DNA from: Bradyrhizobium sp. CCGUVB1N3
GTDB taxonomy: Bacteria; Pseudomonadota; Alphaproteobacteria; Rhizobiales; Xanthobacteraceae
Length of the DNA stretch: 64,000 nucleotides
Direction of reading: 5' to 3'
NCBI RefSeq assembly: GCF_024199925.1
Contig: NZ_JANADR010000001.1
Location: 3,410,001-3,474,000 of the forward strand
Within the stretch, counting starts at the first letter, position 1; every line of letters starts with the position of its first letter. Positions 45,163 through 58,528 of the stretch are shown here, one piece after another. A program made the translations under genes and the position numbers. The notes under the pieces were generated by a model. The model was not told the origin of the DNA and ran no database searches. It was given only the letters and a program-made list of their open reading frames with translations.

Positions 45163-46716
45163 TTACGCCAGCGGCACCGCGACGAACTTCGTCGCCTCCG
45201 CGCTCTTCACCTGCAACAGCACGCTGCGTTTGCCAGCAGACTTCGCCTGCTTCAGCTCAGTCCGGACGTCGTCGATGCTGGCAACGGCCTTGCCGCCGAC
45301 ATTGAGGATGACGTCACCGGTCTGGATGCCGCGGCTTGCCGCCGGGCCTTCCGGATCAACCGAGGTGACGACGACGCCCTTCTGGCCTGCGCCCTGCACG
45401 TCGCCGGCCGGAGCGAGGCCGAGGCCGAGACGCGGCGTGCCGGCGGTCGACTGACCTTCATTCGCCTTCTCATTCGCCTTGGCCTGACGCTCGTTCGGCA
45501 GCTCGCCGAGGTTCACGCTCACGGTCTTGCTCTCGCCCTTGTGCCAGACGTCGAGCTTCACAGAGCTGCCCGGTGCCATCGTGCCGATGGTGCGGGCAAG
45601 ATCGCGGGAGTCCTTGACCGCGGTGCCGTTGACGGCGGTGATGACGTCGCCGGCCTCAATGCCGGCCTTGGACGCCGGGCTGTTGTCCTGTGGCGTGTCG
45701 ACGATCGCGCCACGGGCTTCCTTCAGCCCGAGGCTGTCGGCGATATCAGCCGTCACCGGCTGCACCTGGACGCCGAGCCAGCCGCGCGTGACCGAGCCCT
45801 TGTCCTTGAGCTGGGCGACGACGAGCTTCGCGGTATTGGCCGGGATGTCGAATCCGATGCCGACCGAACCGCCGGACGGCGAGAAGATCGCGGTGTTCAC
45901 GCCGATCACGTTGCCGTTCATGTCGAAGGCCGGACCGCCGGAGTTGCCCTTGTTGATGGGCGCGTCGATCTGGATGTAGTCGTCATAGGGGCCGGCGCCG
46001 ATGTCGCGGCCGTTGGCCGAGACGATGCCTGCCGTCACCGTGCCGCCGAGGCCGAACGGATTGCCGACGGCGACCACCCAGTCGCCGATCCGCGGGCGCT
46101 GCTCGGAGAATTTCACGAACGAAAAGTCCTTCTTGCCGTCGACCTTGATCAGCGCGAGGTCGGTCTTCGGATCGGTGCCGACGACCTTGGCCGTGTAGAT
46201 CGTGCCGTCGTCCGCCGTCACCTGCACGGACTGGGCGTGGTCGACGACGTGATTGTTGGTCACCGCATAGCCGTCGGCCGAGATGAAGAAGCCGGAGCCT
46301 TCGCCGGTGATCACGCGGTGGCGCTGCGGCATGCCATTGGGCATTTGCTGCATGCCCTTCGGCAGGCGGAAGCCGAATTCCTTCGGGAACTGATCGAACG
46401 GCGAATCCTCATCCGAATCCATCCGGTTCTGCTGCAGCATCGCACTCTTGTCGTCGGTCTGATCGATCTTGACACGCACGGAGATCACTGCGGGCTTCAC
46501 CTTCGCCACCAGGTCGGCGAAGCCGGGCGGGGTCGGCGTCGTCTCGGCAGCGAGCGCGGGCGAGGTGAAGGAGGCGCCGCCAAACGGCGAATATCCGGTC
46601 GGAGCAGCGGCAAGCACGGCAACGCCGAGCGCGGCCACGGTGCCGAGCAGCGCGAGGCGCCGGGGTTTCAGGATCGCACGCGGCCGGGCGGAATCGGGAT
46701 TGATGTGGTCGTTCAT
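45163..46716 (-). CDS. degP: Do-family periplasmic serine protease (DegP/HtrA-like)
   Basis: 517 residues from MNDHINPDSA. It has a membrane/signal segment (ALLGTVAALGVAVLAAAPTG) and a trypsin-like domain with His in VTNNHVVDHA, Asp in TDLALIKVDG and Ser in NKGNSGGPAFDMNG. Two PDZ domains follow (RGWLGVQVQPVTA, QTGDVILNVGGKAVASI). It degrades or refolds damaged envelope proteins. It is divergent from a universal stress protein; the 210-bp gap holds a FixK/FNR-type box nearer to the latter. Confidence 0.93.
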   Translation of the reverse strand: MNDHINPDSARPRAILKPRRLALLGTVAALGVAVLAAAPTGYSPFGGASFTSPALAAETTPTPPGFADLVAKVKPAVISVRVKIDQTDDKSAMLQQNRMDSDEDSPFDQFPKEFGFRLPKGMQQMPNGMPQRHRVITGEGSGFFISADGYAVTNNHVVDHAQSVQVTADDGTIYTAKVVGTDPKTDLALIKVDGKKDFSFVKFSEQRPRIGDWVVAVGNPFGLGGTVTAGIVSANGRDIGAGPYDDYIQIDAPINKGNSGGPAFDMNGNVIGVNTAIFSPSGGSVGIGFDIPANTAKLVVAQLKDKGSVTRGWLGVQVQPVTADIADSLGLKEARGAIVDTPQDNSPASKAGIEAGDVITAVNGTAVKDSRDLARTIGTMAPGSSVKLDVWHKGESKTVSVNLGELPNERQAKANEKANEGQSTAGTPRLGLGLAPAGDVQGAGQKGVVVTSVDPEGPAASRGIQTGDVILNVGGKAVASIDDVRTELKQAKSAGKRSVLLQVKSAEATKFVAVPLA

Positions 46717-46845
46717 GTCGAATTGTCCATGTTGGATGAGCAGTCGCCTTGCCCGCAACATTGACGATGCAACATTACGACGTCCCGTCCACGCGATTAA
46801 TTCTTGGCAAAGAAAGCTGCGACGTGCCGCCGCGGGTGACGGCGC

Positions 46846-46859
46846 TTGATGCAGGTCAA
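46846..46859 (+). promoter_or_regulatory. Putative FixK/FNR-type binding site
   Basis: TTGAT-GCAG-GTCAA, one base from the TTGAT-N4-ATCAA consensus. It lies 68-81 bases upstream of the universal stress protein ATG. A class II site centred at -41.5 would put the transcript start near 46894. Confidence 0.55.
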
Positions 46860-46926
46860 CGCGCATCGATGGATCGGTGAAAAATTACGGCGTGGAAATG
46901 AAATGATCTCCGCCGGAGGCGCCGCC

Positions 46927-47763
46927 ATGATCAAAGATATTCTCGTCCACATCCCGACCGAACGCCCAATGCGCCCGGTCATCGACGGCGCGGTGTCGCT
47001 CGCAGCCGGCTTCAACGCCCATCTCGATGCGGTCTCGGTCGGCTATGTCGCAACCAGCACGGCCTATGTGATGGAGGGCGGCGCGGCGATGGCCGCCGTG
47101 TTCGAGATGGAGCGCGAACGAGCGGTGGAACGCGCCGAGACGGCGCTCACGGTGTTCGAGACGGAAGCCGGGCATGCCGGGATTTCCCGTAGTTGCCACC
47201 CGGTCGGTGCGATCCCGGCAGATGCGATCGACGTGGTCGGCGCGATGGCGCGACTCCACGATCTCAGCGTCGTGCTGCAGCCCGATGCAGAACAAGGATC
47301 CTTCGACAGCGACCTGCCGCAGGAGATCCTGTTCCAGGCGGGTGGGCCGGTGCTGTTCCTGCCGCATATCTTCCGCGGCACCCTCAAGACACGGCGGATC
47401 GGCATCGCCTGGGATGGCAGCCGCGTCGCGGCGCGCGCGATGCGCGACGCGATGCCGTTCCTGTCGCGGGCCGAGGAGATCGTCATCATGACGGTGAACG
47501 AATCGACGTCGGCGCCCGGCACGGCTTCGGCGGATCAGCTCGCAAGACATCTGGCACGGCTCGGGCTGGAAGCTCGGATCGTCAGCCTGTCGGCGAGCCG
47601 CGCCGACATTCAGCCGACCATCCTGTCACTCGCGGCCGACGAGAGCCTCGATCTTCTGGTGATGGGCGGCTACGGCCATTCGCGCTTGCAGGAGCGCGTG
47701 CTGGGCGGCGTCACCCGCGCAATGCTGCAAACGATGACGGTCCCGACGCTGATGTCGCATTAG
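46927..47763 (+). CDS. Universal stress protein, tandem UspA domains
   Basis: 278 residues from MIKDILVHIP, with GGAGGCGCC upstream. Two Usp folds are joined: residues 1-140 (VIDGAVSLAAGFNAHLDAVS) and about 150-278 (TRRIGIAWDGSRVAARAMRD). The ATP-type loop MGGYGHSRLQERVLGG lies in the second half; the first half lacks an equivalent. The FixK/FNR-type box suggests induction at low oxygen, as for other Bradyrhizobium Usp genes. Confidence 0.88.
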   Translation: MIKDILVHIPTERPMRPVIDGAVSLAAGFNAHLDAVSVGYVATSTAYVMEGGAAMAAVFEMERERAVERAETALTVFETEAGHAGISRSCHPVGAIPADAIDVVGAMARLHDLSVVLQPDAEQGSFDSDLPQEILFQAGGPVLFLPHIFRGTLKTRRIGIAWDGSRVAARAMRDAMPFLSRAEEIVIMTVNESTSAPGTASADQLARHLARLGLEARIVSLSASRADIQPTILSLAADESLDLLVMGGYGHSRLQERVLGGVTRAMLQTMTVPTLMSH

Positions 47764-47778
47764 CGCGAGCTTTGCGCC

Positions 47779-47991
47779 TCACGCGGCGGCGGTGCGCTGC
47801 CACTCTCCTGGGGCTGCTGCGTCGTCAGCGCCTCGTGTATTGCACGCGTCGAAGTGAGCCTTCAGCTCTGCTTCGGCGAGATGTTCGAAATGCTCGGCTT
47901 GGCCGAGAAGATCCCAGCTCTGCAGGGGTCGATACGCCGCCTGCTGACGGCACAGGGACGCCAGAGCACGGTACCGACGCACGTTCTCCAT
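47779..47991 (-). CDS. Small helical hypothetical protein (paralogue of the 60646 gene)
   Basis: 70 residues from the ATG at 47991, with GGGAG upstream. MENVRRYRALASLCRQQAAY and RPLQSWDLLGQAEHFEHLAE align over about 45 residues with the protein encoded at 60425-60646 (ENVRRYRAIASLHRQTAAF). It is helical and soluble, with two Cys. No function is known. Confidence 0.75.
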   Translation of the reverse strand: MENVRRYRALASLCRQQAAYRPLQSWDLLGQAEHFEHLAEAELKAHFDACNTRGADDAAAPGEWQRTAAA

Positions 47992-48459
47992 GAGAATCTC
48001 CCACCTTGGCCACGCCCGGCTTATTTCGCCGGTTTGCGTCACACTCATTGCACTCGTGCGAAACATTTTCTGCGCGGACTACTCTTTTCTTGAAAGAGTT
48101 AACGCGTACGCCGGTCCGTTGGCATTGCCCTGGGTCAAACTTCGGGGATGTTTCGCCGAGACCTGAGTTCTAATCATGCCACAAAGTTGCGGCATCTGTG
48201 GGGCAAGTCACAGCCAAATGAAGCAATTTTGGCTATGAGTTCCACGGTATGGCCGCAAACAAGGTAACGGCGGTACACAGGGGCTGCGACAGATGAGCAT
48301 GCAGCCCGCGACTTCCCGAGCCGCACGGAACTGGAGCCGGCGGCTCTTTCATTTAGGCAGGTTAGGTAGCGGCGCCACTCCACCGCGGGAATCGCGCCAA
48401 TCGCATCCAAATACCGCCACTCGACAGATTGCGGCAAGACTCCGATTAGCGGGCGGTGA
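47992..48459. other. Gene-free stretch after the cbb operon
   Basis: About 470 bp. Open frames here have no start signals or recognisable motifs. A small GAGCC/GGCTC hairpin lies near 48332-48345. No clear terminator for rpe was found. Confidence 0.5.
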
Positions 48460-49197
48460 CTACCGGACGAGCTCGCTCTCGCCGGCACGTACCAGCGACG
48501 CCGAACTATATTGCAGCTTCGGAACCCGACTGGCTTCCGCGGCAACGCGGATGGCCGCGATGTTGTTCGCGTAGTCAGCGCTGCCGTTGCCGCGGAACAC
48601 CGCCGATCCCGCCACCAGCGTATCCGCGCCGGCGGCTGCAACCACGGCCGCGTTGTCGTGCGTTACGCCGCCATCGACCTCGAGCCGGATCGGCCGGTCG
48701 CCGATCATTTTGCGGATGCGCTGGATCTTCTCGATCTGCGAACCCAGGAAGGATTGCCCGCCAAAACCCGGATTGACCGTCATCACCAGAATGAGATCGA
48801 GGCGGTCGAGCACATATTCGATCGCAGCTTCCGGCGTTGCCGGGCACAGGCTGACGCCGGCCTTCTTGCCGAGCGCGCGGATCGCCTGCAACGTGCGATC
48901 GAGATGCGGGCCGGGCTCGGCATGGACCGTGATGATGTCGGCACCGGCTTTCGCGAAGGCTTCGAGATAGGGATCGGCCGGCGCGATCATGAGGTGGACG
49001 TCGAACGTCTTGGTCGTGAACGGCCTGATAGCCTTGATCACGTCGGCGCCAAAGCTGATATTGGGCACGAAATGCCCGTCCATGACATCACAATGGATCC
49101 AATCGGCACCGGCCGCGTCGATCGCGGCGATCTCCTCGCCGAGCTTTGCGAAATTCGCCGCCAGGATCGATGGCGCAATGATGATTTCCTTCGTCAT
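48460..49197 (-). CDS. rpe: Ribulose-phosphate 3-epimerase
   Basis: 245 residues. TIM-barrel motifs are [50 protein letters not shown] and LEVDGGV. It interconverts ribulose- and xylulose-5-phosphate in the pentose phosphate and Calvin cycles. It is the last gene of the cbb operon (also called cbbE); its ATG overlaps the cbbX stop as ATGA, which indicates translational coupling. Confidence 0.95.
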   Translation of the reverse strand: MTKEIIIAPSILAANFAKLGEEIAAIDAAGADWIHCDVMDGHFVPNISFGADVIKAIRPFTTKTFDVHLMIAPADPYLEAFAKAGADIITVHAEPGPHLDRTLQAIRALGKKAGVSLCPATPEAAIEYVLDRLDLILVMTVNPGFGGQSFLGSQIEKIQRIRKMIGDRPIRLEVDGGVTHDNAAVVAAAGADTLVAGSAVFRGNGSADYANNIAAIRVAAEASRVPKLQYSSASLVRAGESELVR

Positions 49198-50120
49198 GGC
49201 TTTGCACTCCGCGCGTCAGCTCCGCCGCTGAACACGCGGCTCGCCAGCACGTCAGCGGAATCGATGGTCTCGAGGTCAGCGATGTCGAGCATGCGGTCGA
49301 GATCGGCAACCAGCCGGTCGGCCTGGCGCAACCGGATGCGATCGACCGCGTTGCGGATCGAGCGCGCATTGGAGAAGAACGGCTGCGTCCGCCGCAGCGC
49401 GATGTACTTTTCGAAAGCCTCGCGCGCGGCAGTCGAGAAGCGATATCCCCGCTCTTGCAACATCAAGTCCGCAATGAAGAGCAATTCGGCTTCCGAATAG
49501 TCGGGGAATTCGATGTGGTGGGCGATGCGCGAGCGGAAACCCGGATTGGAGGCAAAGAAATTCGTCATCCGCTCGCCATAGCCGGCGAGAATGACCACGA
49601 GGTCCTCGCGCTGGTTCTCCATCACCTGGAGCAGGATCTCGATCGCCTCCTGGCCATAGTCGCGCTCATTGTCGGGCCGGTGCAGGTAGTAAGCCTCGTC
49701 GATGAACAGCACGCCGCCCATCGCTTTCTTCAATATCTCTTTCGTCTTCGGCGCAGTATGGCCGATATATTGCCCGACGAGATCATCACGCGTCACCGAG
49801 ATCACCTGCCCGCGCCGCACGAAGCCGAGGCCGTGGAGGATCTTCGCCATGCGCAGCGCGACGGTGGTCTTGCCGGTGCCGGGATTGCCGGTAAAGGACA
49901 TGTGCAGCGTCGGCGGCGAGGATACGAGTCCCGCGCGCTGCCGGATCCGCTCGATCAGCAGCAGCGACGCGATCTGGCGCACCCGGCTCTTGACCGGCTT
50001 CAACCCGATCAGCTCCTGCTCGAGCTCGCGCAACGTCTCAGTGATCCCCGCCGCCTCGGCCTCCTTGCGCAGATCGAAGGCGGCCTCGCTGGTCTCGGTC
50101 TTTTGTGGCACATCAAGCAT
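49194..50120 (-). CDS. cbbX: Red-type RuBisCO activase CbbX
   Basis: 308 residues. The AAA+ Walker A site is [17 protein letters not shown], the Walker B site is [12 protein letters not shown], and the pore loop follows in [15 protein letters not shown]. The protein extracts inhibitory sugar phosphates from form IC/ID RuBisCO by threading the CbbL C-terminus. It lies directly after cbbS (101-bp gap) and overlaps rpe. Confidence 0.95.
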   Translation of the reverse strand: MLDVPQKTETSEAAFDLRKEAEAAGITETLRELEQELIGLKPVKSRVRQIASLLLIERIRQRAGLVSSPPTLHMSFTGNPGTGKTTVALRMAKILHGLGFVRRGQVISVTRDDLVGQYIGHTAPKTKEILKKAMGGVLFIDEAYYLHRPDNERDYGQEAIEILLQVMENQREDLVVILAGYGERMTNFFASNPGFRSRIAHHIEFPDYSEAELLFIADLMLQERGYRFSTAAREAFEKYIALRRTQPFFSNARSIRNAVDRIRLRQADRLVADLDRMLDIADLETIDSADVLASRVFSGGADARSAKP

Positions 50121-50221
50121 CGGCGCCTCGAATAAAAAGGGCTTCGCTGCGAACGAGCGGCGAAGCAGTTGTCCGCCAAGGAAGCGGAGCAGGGAGAGCT
50201 CCGCGCGGAAACGAATGCGCT

Positions 50222-50629
50222 TTACACTGAGGCGTGCTCGGCCGGCTTGCGGATGGTGGTGTAGCGGATCGCACGTCCCGCAGCCTCCTGCCGCACCAGC
50301 TCGAATTCGGCTTCCTTCGCAGGCCGATTGACGAGGAAGGAGATCCGCACCGACTCCCAGCCATGGCTGGAATCGAAGCCGCTGATCCGGATGTAGCTGT
50401 TACCATAGACCCTGCGGCACTCGGCGAGCTCCATCATCACGCCGGCAGCGTCCGCGAGATCGAACATCGGCAGGCCCCACATCTCCCAATAGGTGTTGCG
50501 GGGATGCGGATCATCGGTGAACTCGATGTTCACGGCCCAGCCGTTCGCAAGGCAATACTGCACCTGCTTGTAAATCTGGTCGTCGGTGAGATCAGGCAGG
50601 AAAGAAAAACACCCTTGCGTCAACTTCAT
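50222..50629 (-). CDS. cbbS: RuBisCO small subunit
   Basis: 135 residues from [10 protein letters not shown]. Conserved features are [39 protein letters not shown] and [18 protein letters not shown]. The long C-terminal beta-hairpin extension ([20 protein letters not shown]) is typical of red-type enzymes. It starts 11 bp after cbbL. Confidence 0.95.
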   Translation of the reverse strand: MKLTQGCFSFLPDLTDDQIYKQVQYCLANGWAVNIEFTDDPHPRNTYWEMWGLPMFDLADAAGVMMELAECRRVYGNSYIRISGFDSSHGWESVRISFLVNRPAKEAEFELVRQEAAGRAIRYTTIRKPAEHASV

Positions 50630-50640
50630 CTCAAGTCTCC

Positions 50641-53225
<2,585 letters not shown>

Positions 53226-53235
53226 GGGAGTTCTC

Positions 53236-55260
53236 CTATTTGCCTGCGTTGGCGCGGTCGACCGAGCGCCTGGCCGCCCCTGCAACGCTCTGTGGTGTGA
53301 TGTTGAATTCGCGATACAGCACCGGCGCCGGCGCAGAGGCGCCGAAGCCGCGCATGCCGACGAATTCGCCGTCCGCACCGATCCAGCGCGGCCAGTCTCC
53401 AAGGACGGCGGCTTCGATGCCGACGCGCGGCGCGGCGCCCAGCACGGCGGCGCGGTACTCCTCGCTCTGCTCCTCGAACAGCGCAAAGCACGGCGCCGAG
53501 ACCACGGCCGCACGAATGTGCTCGGTCGCAAGCAGGCGCGCGGCCTCGATCGCGATCGAAACCTCCGAGCCGGTTGCGATCAGCGTCACATCGCGGCCCC
53601 CATCAGGCGTGACGACGAGATAGGCGCCGCGCGCGACGCGGTTCGTGCCGCGCGCATCGCTGCGGAAGGTCGGCAAGGCCTGGCGCGACAGGCACAGCAC
53701 GGAGGGGCGCGTCGTCGCCTCCAGCGCGCAGTCCCACGCCTCCAGCGTCTCCACGGCGTCCGCGGGACGAAACACCAGCAGATTTGGAATCACGCGGAGC
53801 GCCGCGAGATGCTCGACCGGCTGGTGCGTCGGGCCGTCCTCGCCAAGACCGATGGAGTCATGGGTCATCACATGGATAACGCGCAGCCGCATCAGGGCTG
53901 CAAGGCGGATCGCCGGCCGGCTGTAGTCGGAGAAGGCGAGGAACGTGCCGCCATAGGGGATAAAGCCGCCATGCAGCGCAATGCCGTTCATCGCCGCCGC
54001 CATGCCGTGCTCGCGAATACCGTAATGGATGTAATCGCCGGCGAACCTGCCGCGCGTGACGGGAACCTGCGTCTTGGCATGCGTCAGATTCGAATGGGTC
54101 AGGTCGGCCGAGCCGCCGATCAGCCCGGGTAGCGACGGCGCGATGCCGTCGAGCACCTGTTGCGAGGCCTGCCGCGTCGCAAGCTTCGGACGCTCGGTGG
54201 CAAAACGGTCGCGCAATTTCGCCGACGCCTGGGCATAGGCGCTCGGCAGGGCCAGAACCTTGCCCTCGATGAACAGCTCGCGCTGCGCAGGGCTCGCGCC
54301 CTCATAGCGATCGAGCCAGGCGAGACGGTCGACCTGCCCGCGCTGCCCGATCATGCGCCACGCCTTGAAGATCGGGATCGGCACCACGAAGGGCTGATAG
54401 TCCCAGCCAAGAGTCCGACGGGCGGCCGCCGTCTGCTCAGTGCCGAGCGGCGCGCCATGCGCCTTCTCGGTGCCCTGACGGTCCGGCGCGCCATAGCCGA
54501 TGATGGTGCGGCAGGCGATCAGCGACGGCCTTGCGGTATGGCGCTCTTCCGCGATCGCCTGCGCAACCGCCTCAGGATCATGCCCATCGACGCGGCGAAC
54601 CGACCAGCCGGAGGCGGCGAAACGCGCGAGTTGATCGTCCGAGGTCGCAAGCGAGGTCGGCCCGTCGATGGAAATGCCATTGTCGTCGAACAGCACGATG
54701 AGACGGCCGAGCTGGAGATGACCGGCGAGCGAGATCGCCTCCTGGCTGATGCCTTCCATCAGGCAGCCATCGCCGGCGATCACATAGGTGAAGTGATCGA
54801 CGAGGCCATCGCCATGCTGCGCGTTGGCCATGCGCTCGGCGAGCGCCATGCCGACCGCGGTGGCGATCCCCTGCCCGAGCGGGCCCGTTGTGGTCTCGAC
54901 GCCCGGCGTGTGGCCGTATTCCGGATGCCCCGGCGTCTTCGAGCCCCATTGCCGGAATGCCCTGATGTCGTCGAGGCTGACGGCACCGCCGGTGAGATAG
55001 AGCAGCGCGTAGAGCAGCATCGAGCCGTGGCCGGCCGACAGCACGAAGCGATCGCGGTCCGGCCAGTTGGGATGCGCCGCGTCGAATTTGAGGAAGCGCG
55101 AGAACAGCACGGTCGCGACGTCGGCCATGCCCATGGGCAGGCCGGGATGGCCAGACTGCGATTGCTCGATGGCATCGACCGCAAGGAAGCGGACGGCGTT
55201 GGCGAGATCGGCATGGCTGACCGCGCTGAGGTCGGCTTCGGCATGAACCGAGATGTTCAT
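53236..55260 (-). CDS. cbbT: Transketolase
   Basis: 674 residues. The thiamine diphosphate motif [13 protein letters not shown] is followed by [14 protein letters not shown]. The active-site region has [20 protein letters not shown], and the second domain [15 protein letters not shown]. It moves two-carbon units to regenerate ribulose-5-phosphate. It lies between cbbP and cbbA, closely spaced. Confidence 0.96.
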   Translation of the reverse strand: MNISVHAEADLSAVSHADLANAVRFLAVDAIEQSQSGHPGLPMGMADVATVLFSRFLKFDAAHPNWPDRDRFVLSAGHGSMLLYALLYLTGGAVSLDDIRAFRQWGSKTPGHPEYGHTPGVETTTGPLGQGIATAVGMALAERMANAQHGDGLVDHFTYVIAGDGCLMEGISQEAISLAGHLQLGRLIVLFDDNGISIDGPTSLATSDDQLARFAASGWSVRRVDGHDPEAVAQAIAEERHTARPSLIACRTIIGYGAPDRQGTEKAHGAPLGTEQTAAARRTLGWDYQPFVVPIPIFKAWRMIGQRGQVDRLAWLDRYEGASPAQRELFIEGKVLALPSAYAQASAKLRDRFATERPKLATRQASQQVLDGIAPSLPGLIGGSADLTHSNLTHAKTQVPVTRGRFAGDYIHYGIREHGMAAAMNGIALHGGFIPYGGTFLAFSDYSRPAIRLAALMRLRVIHVMTHDSIGLGEDGPTHQPVEHLAALRVIPNLLVFRPADAVETLEAWDCALEATTRPSVLCLSRQALPTFRSDARGTNRVARGAYLVVTPDGGRDVTLIATGSEVSIAIEAARLLATEHIRAAVVSAPCFALFEEQSEEYRAAVLGAAPRVGIEAAVLGDWPRWIGADGEFVGMRGFGASAPAPVLYREFNITPQSVAGAARRSVDRANAGK

Positions 55261-55291
55261 CGGACCCTCCCGTTGTTGTCGTTGTTGTGCG

Positions 55292-56167
55292 TCACTTCAT
55301 GCTTCGCTTGCGCTCGATGAGCTGCATGATCAAAGGCGTCAGGATGAGCTGCATCGCGAGATCGAGCTTGGCACCCGGGCAAACGATCGAGTTGGCACGC
55401 GACATCCAACTGTGCGGCAGCATCGAGAGCAGATAGGGGAAGTCGATGCCGCGCGGGTTCTTGAAGCGGATCACGACCATCGATTCGTCAGGTGTCGGGA
55501 TCCAGCGCGCGATGAAGGGATTGGACGTGTCGACCGTCGGCACGCGCTGGAAGTTGATGTCGGTCTCGGTGAATTGCGGGCAGATGTAGTGGATGTAGTC
55601 CGGCATCCGCCGCAAAATGGTGTCGGTGACGGCCTCGGTCGAATAGCCCCGCGCGCTGCGGTCGCGGTGCAGCTTCTGGATCCATTCGAGATTGATGACG
55701 GGCACGACGCCGATCTTCAGGTCGGCATAGCGCGCGACATTGACCTTGTCGGTGACGACGGCGCCATGCAGGCCCTCGTAGAACAAGAGGTCGGAATTCT
55801 CCGGCAGCCGCTCCCATTCGGTGAAGGTGCCGGGAGGTGCGCCGTGCAACGCAGACTCCTCGGCATCGTGGATGTAGTGGCGTGTCACCGCGGTGCCGGT
55901 CTCGCCATAGTCGCGGAACGCCCGCTCCAGTTCCTCGAACAGATTGGTCTCGGGGCTGAAATGGCTGAAGTGCTTGTTGCCGCACTCCGCCTCCTTCGCC
56001 ATCTGCGTGCGCATCTCGGCGCGGTCGTAGCGGTGGAACGCGTCGCCCTCGATGTAGACGGCATTGACGCGTTCGCGGAAGAAGATCTGCTCAAAAGTCT
56101 TCTTGACCGAAGTCGTTCCGGCGCCGGAGGAGCCGGTGATCGAGATGATCGGATGCTTCCTGGACAT
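55292..56167 (-). CDS. cbbP: Phosphoribulokinase
   Basis: 291 residues. The P-loop is [18 protein letters not shown]. Further motifs are [39 protein letters not shown] and [19 protein letters not shown]. This is the short octameric proteobacterial type that makes ribulose-1,5-bisphosphate. It starts 12 bp after cbbF. Confidence 0.96.
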   Translation of the reverse strand: MSRKHPIISITGSSGAGTTSVKKTFEQIFFRERVNAVYIEGDAFHRYDRAEMRTQMAKEAECGNKHFSHFSPETNLFEELERAFRDYGETGTAVTRHYIHDAEESALHGAPPGTFTEWERLPENSDLLFYEGLHGAVVTDKVNVARYADLKIGVVPVINLEWIQKLHRDRSARGYSTEAVTDTILRRMPDYIHYICPQFTETDINFQRVPTVDTSNPFIARWIPTPDESMVVIRFKNPRGIDFPYLLSMLPHSWMSRANSIVCPGAKLDLAMQLILTPLIMQLIERKRSMK

Positions 56168-56179
56168 GCGCTATTCTCC

Positions 56180-57214
56180 TCACAGCCGGAAGAAGCCGCG
56201 CCGCGCGAACAGCGGCGCCGACACGCTCGCGACCAGCAGCGGATCGCAATGCAGCTCCTCGACGCGCCGCACCTCATGGTGCGAGCCCATGATCAGCGGC
56301 ACGCGCTGGTGCAGATTGTGCGCGGCGAGATCGAGGATGCGCTCGCGCCCGGTCGAGGCCGCCCCGCCGGCCTGCTCCATGATGAAGGCCATCGGATGCG
56401 CCTCGTAGGTCAGGCGCAGCCGGCCGTCGCCGTAACCGGGACGCGCATCGGACGGATAGAGAAACACGCCGCCGCGAGTCAGGATGCGATAGGATTCCGC
56501 GACGAGTGAGGCGACCCAGCGCATGTTGAAATTGCGGTTCGCCGGACCGTCCACGCCGGCGAGGCATTCGTCGACGAAGGCGCGCACCGGCGCATCCCAG
56601 TGCCGGCGGTTCGAGGCGTTGATTGCGAACTCGTCTGCCGTCTCGGGGATCTGCACGCCCCGCCGCGCCAGGCGGAAAGAGCGCGTGCGATCCAGCGTGA
56701 AGACGTCAACGCCGTCGCCGAGCGTCAGCACCAGCGAGGTCTGGGGACCATAGGTGACGAAGCCCGCCGCAAGCTGCGCGGAGCCGCGCTGGTGGAAGGC
56801 AAGGCCAAGATCATCGGGAGCCGGCAGGATCGAGAAGATCGTGCCGACCGTCATGTTGATGTCGATATTGGAGGACCCGTCGAGCGGATCGATCGCGACG
56901 CAGATTTTTGCCGCGCGGTCGACGATCTGAGGCTCGCGCATCTCCTCCGAGGCAAGCGCAGCGATCGACGCTTTGCCGAGGCAGCGGCGCAGGACTGCAT
57001 CCGCCCGCAGGTCGAGGTCGCGCTGCAGATCGCCGTCGCTGTTGCAGCCGGTGGTCAGACCCGAGGCATCGGACAACTGACCGGTGCCGGTGAGGTCGGC
57101 GATCTCGATCGCGGCGGCGGCGATGGCATCGACCGCGGCCGCCACGGCCAGCGCCTCGGGCGCGGTTTCAGAATACCGTTGAAGATAGTCGTCCAGCCTG
57201 AGTTGCCCGGTCAT
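56180..57214 (-). CDS. cbbF: Fructose-1,6-bisphosphatase class I
   Basis: 344 residues. Metal and substrate motifs are [40 protein letters not shown] and [20 protein letters not shown]. The C-terminal active-site peptide is in [13 protein letters not shown]. It is the first gene of the operon, divergent from cbbR. Confidence 0.95.
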   Translation of the reverse strand: MTGQLRLDDYLQRYSETAPEALAVAAAVDAIAAAAIEIADLTGTGQLSDASGLTTGCNSDGDLQRDLDLRADAVLRRCLGKASIAALASEEMREPQIVDRAAKICVAIDPLDGSSNIDINMTVGTIFSILPAPDDLGLAFHQRGSAQLAAGFVTYGPQTSLVLTLGDGVDVFTLDRTRSFRLARRGVQIPETADEFAINASNRRHWDAPVRAFVDECLAGVDGPANRNFNMRWVASLVAESYRILTRGGVFLYPSDARPGYGDGRLRLTYEAHPMAFIMEQAGGAASTGRERILDLAAHNLHQRVPLIMGSHHEVRRVEELHCDPLLVASVSAPLFARRGFFRL

Positions 57215-57333
57215 CTTGCGTCCATCCCCTCGCGGCTGCCGCTATCCTTGTTCCCGGATCAGGGAGTGGAGCGGCTGGTCCCAGCACGAAGAAATTGACA
57301 GAGCCGAACTAATAAGGAAAATTTCTATTCATA
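57215..57333. promoter_or_regulatory. cbbF/cbbR divergent control region
   Basis: 119 bp between the two start codons. The cbbR-proximal half (57296-57335) is unusually AT-rich, with TTGACA, TAATAAGGAAAATTT and CTATTCATAATG. It contains TTAT repeats that could be the TNA-N7/8-TNA sites of CbbR, but exact operators were not resolved by eye. Confidence 0.6.
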
Positions 57334-58305
57334 ATGAGCGCCAAAGAATTTTCTTATAATAGCCATCCGGCGACCCAGCTCCGGCATCTGACGATCCGGC
57401 AGCTCCGGTCGCTCGCAGCGCTGTCGGCCAAGGGCAGCGTGACGGCGGCCTCGACACATCTCGGGCTGACGCAGCCGGCGGTCACCCAGCAACTCCGGCA
57501 ATTGCAGGATCTGGCGGGGCTGCCCCTGGTGCAGCGGACCGGCGACGGCATGCTGCTGACGGAAGCGGGCAAGGAGGTGCTGGCGCTCGCCGATCGCGTC
57601 GAAGCCGCGATCGCGGATTGCCAGGGCGCGCTCGATCTTCTGGCGGGGCGAACCGGCGGCACGGTGCATCTCGGCGCGGTCTCGACCGCCAAATACTTCG
57701 TGCCGCACGCGATCGCGGCGTTCTCGCAGCGCTATCCGAAGATCGAGATCAAGCTGACCATTGGCAATCGCGAGGAGATCCGCGAGGCCATGCACGGCTA
57801 CGATCTCGATTTCGCGGTGATGGGTCGGCCACCGGCCGACGTCACGGTCGACGTGCGCCAGCTGGGGCGCAACCCGCACATCATCGTCGCGCGGAAGGGG
57901 CACTGGCTGGCGAAGGATTCCGGCCTCAACCTGACCGACCTCGTCCACGAGACTTTCCTCACCCGCGAGCCTGGATCCGGTACTCGGACGCTGATGGAAG
58001 GCATGTTCCAGAAGTCGGATCTCGAGCCGATCATCGGCATGGAGATGAGCAGCAACGAGACCATCAAGCAGGCGGTGATCGCAGGCCTCGGCGTCGCGTT
58101 CATCTCCGCGCATACGGTGGCGCATGAGCTCGCCGAGGGCCGTCTCATCATCCTCGACGTCGCTGGCCTGCCGATCGTCCGGCAATGGTACGTGATCCGC
58201 CGCAGCGACAAGGTGCTGCTGCCACCGGCGCAGGCGATGTTCGATTTTCTGGGCTCGGAGGGCTCGAACTACCTGCCTGACGTGCCGGAATTGCGTGGAC
58301 GGTAG
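57334..58305 (+). CDS. cbbR: LysR-type regulator CbbR
   Basis: 323 residues. The N-terminal winged HTH reads ALSAKGSVTAASTHLGLTQP and AVTQQLRQLQDLAGLPLVQR. The effector domain has TVHLGAVSTAKYFVPHAI and REPGSGTRTLMEG, as in CbbR. It activates the divergent cbb operon in response to metabolites such as RuBP or NADPH (family knowledge). It has a longer N-terminus than many LysR proteins. Confidence 0.92.
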   Translation: MSAKEFSYNSHPATQLRHLTIRQLRSLAALSAKGSVTAASTHLGLTQPAVTQQLRQLQDLAGLPLVQRTGDGMLLTEAGKEVLALADRVEAAIADCQGALDLLAGRTGGTVHLGAVSTAKYFVPHAIAAFSQRYPKIEIKLTIGNREEIREAMHGYDLDFAVMGRPPADVTVDVRQLGRNPHIIVARKGHWLAKDSGLNLTDLVHETFLTREPGSGTRTLMEGMFQKSDLEPIIGMEMSSNETIKQAVIAGLGVAFISAHTVAHELAEGRLIILDVAGLPIVRQWYVIRRSDKVLLPPAQAMFDFLGSEGSNYLPDVPELRGR

Positions 58306-58528
58306 ATCCCGCCCGCGGTTGCCCTCACCGGCCGACATTGGGCCAACTTTAGGAAAGCCCGTATCGGCTCCTTAAGCCTGGCGTCGGCCGCTGTCGCAGC
58401 TTCCGTTTTTGCGACGCGCAAATGCAATTCTCTTAAGGATTGCCCGGCATCATGATTGAGCGTGCGGCGGCACGCCAGCGCGACGGCCCGCACGGACATG
58501 TCAACGCTTCCGGGACGACGATCCAACC

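Noticed and set aside
48125..48138. TTG-N8-CAA sequence resembling a second FixK/FNR box
   Set aside because: Match is only to the six outer bases and it lies far from the nearest start codon.
48174..48641. Minus-strand open frame after rpe with two VEWR-like segments
   Set aside because: It overlaps rpe in another frame, has no ribosome binding site and no recognisable domain.
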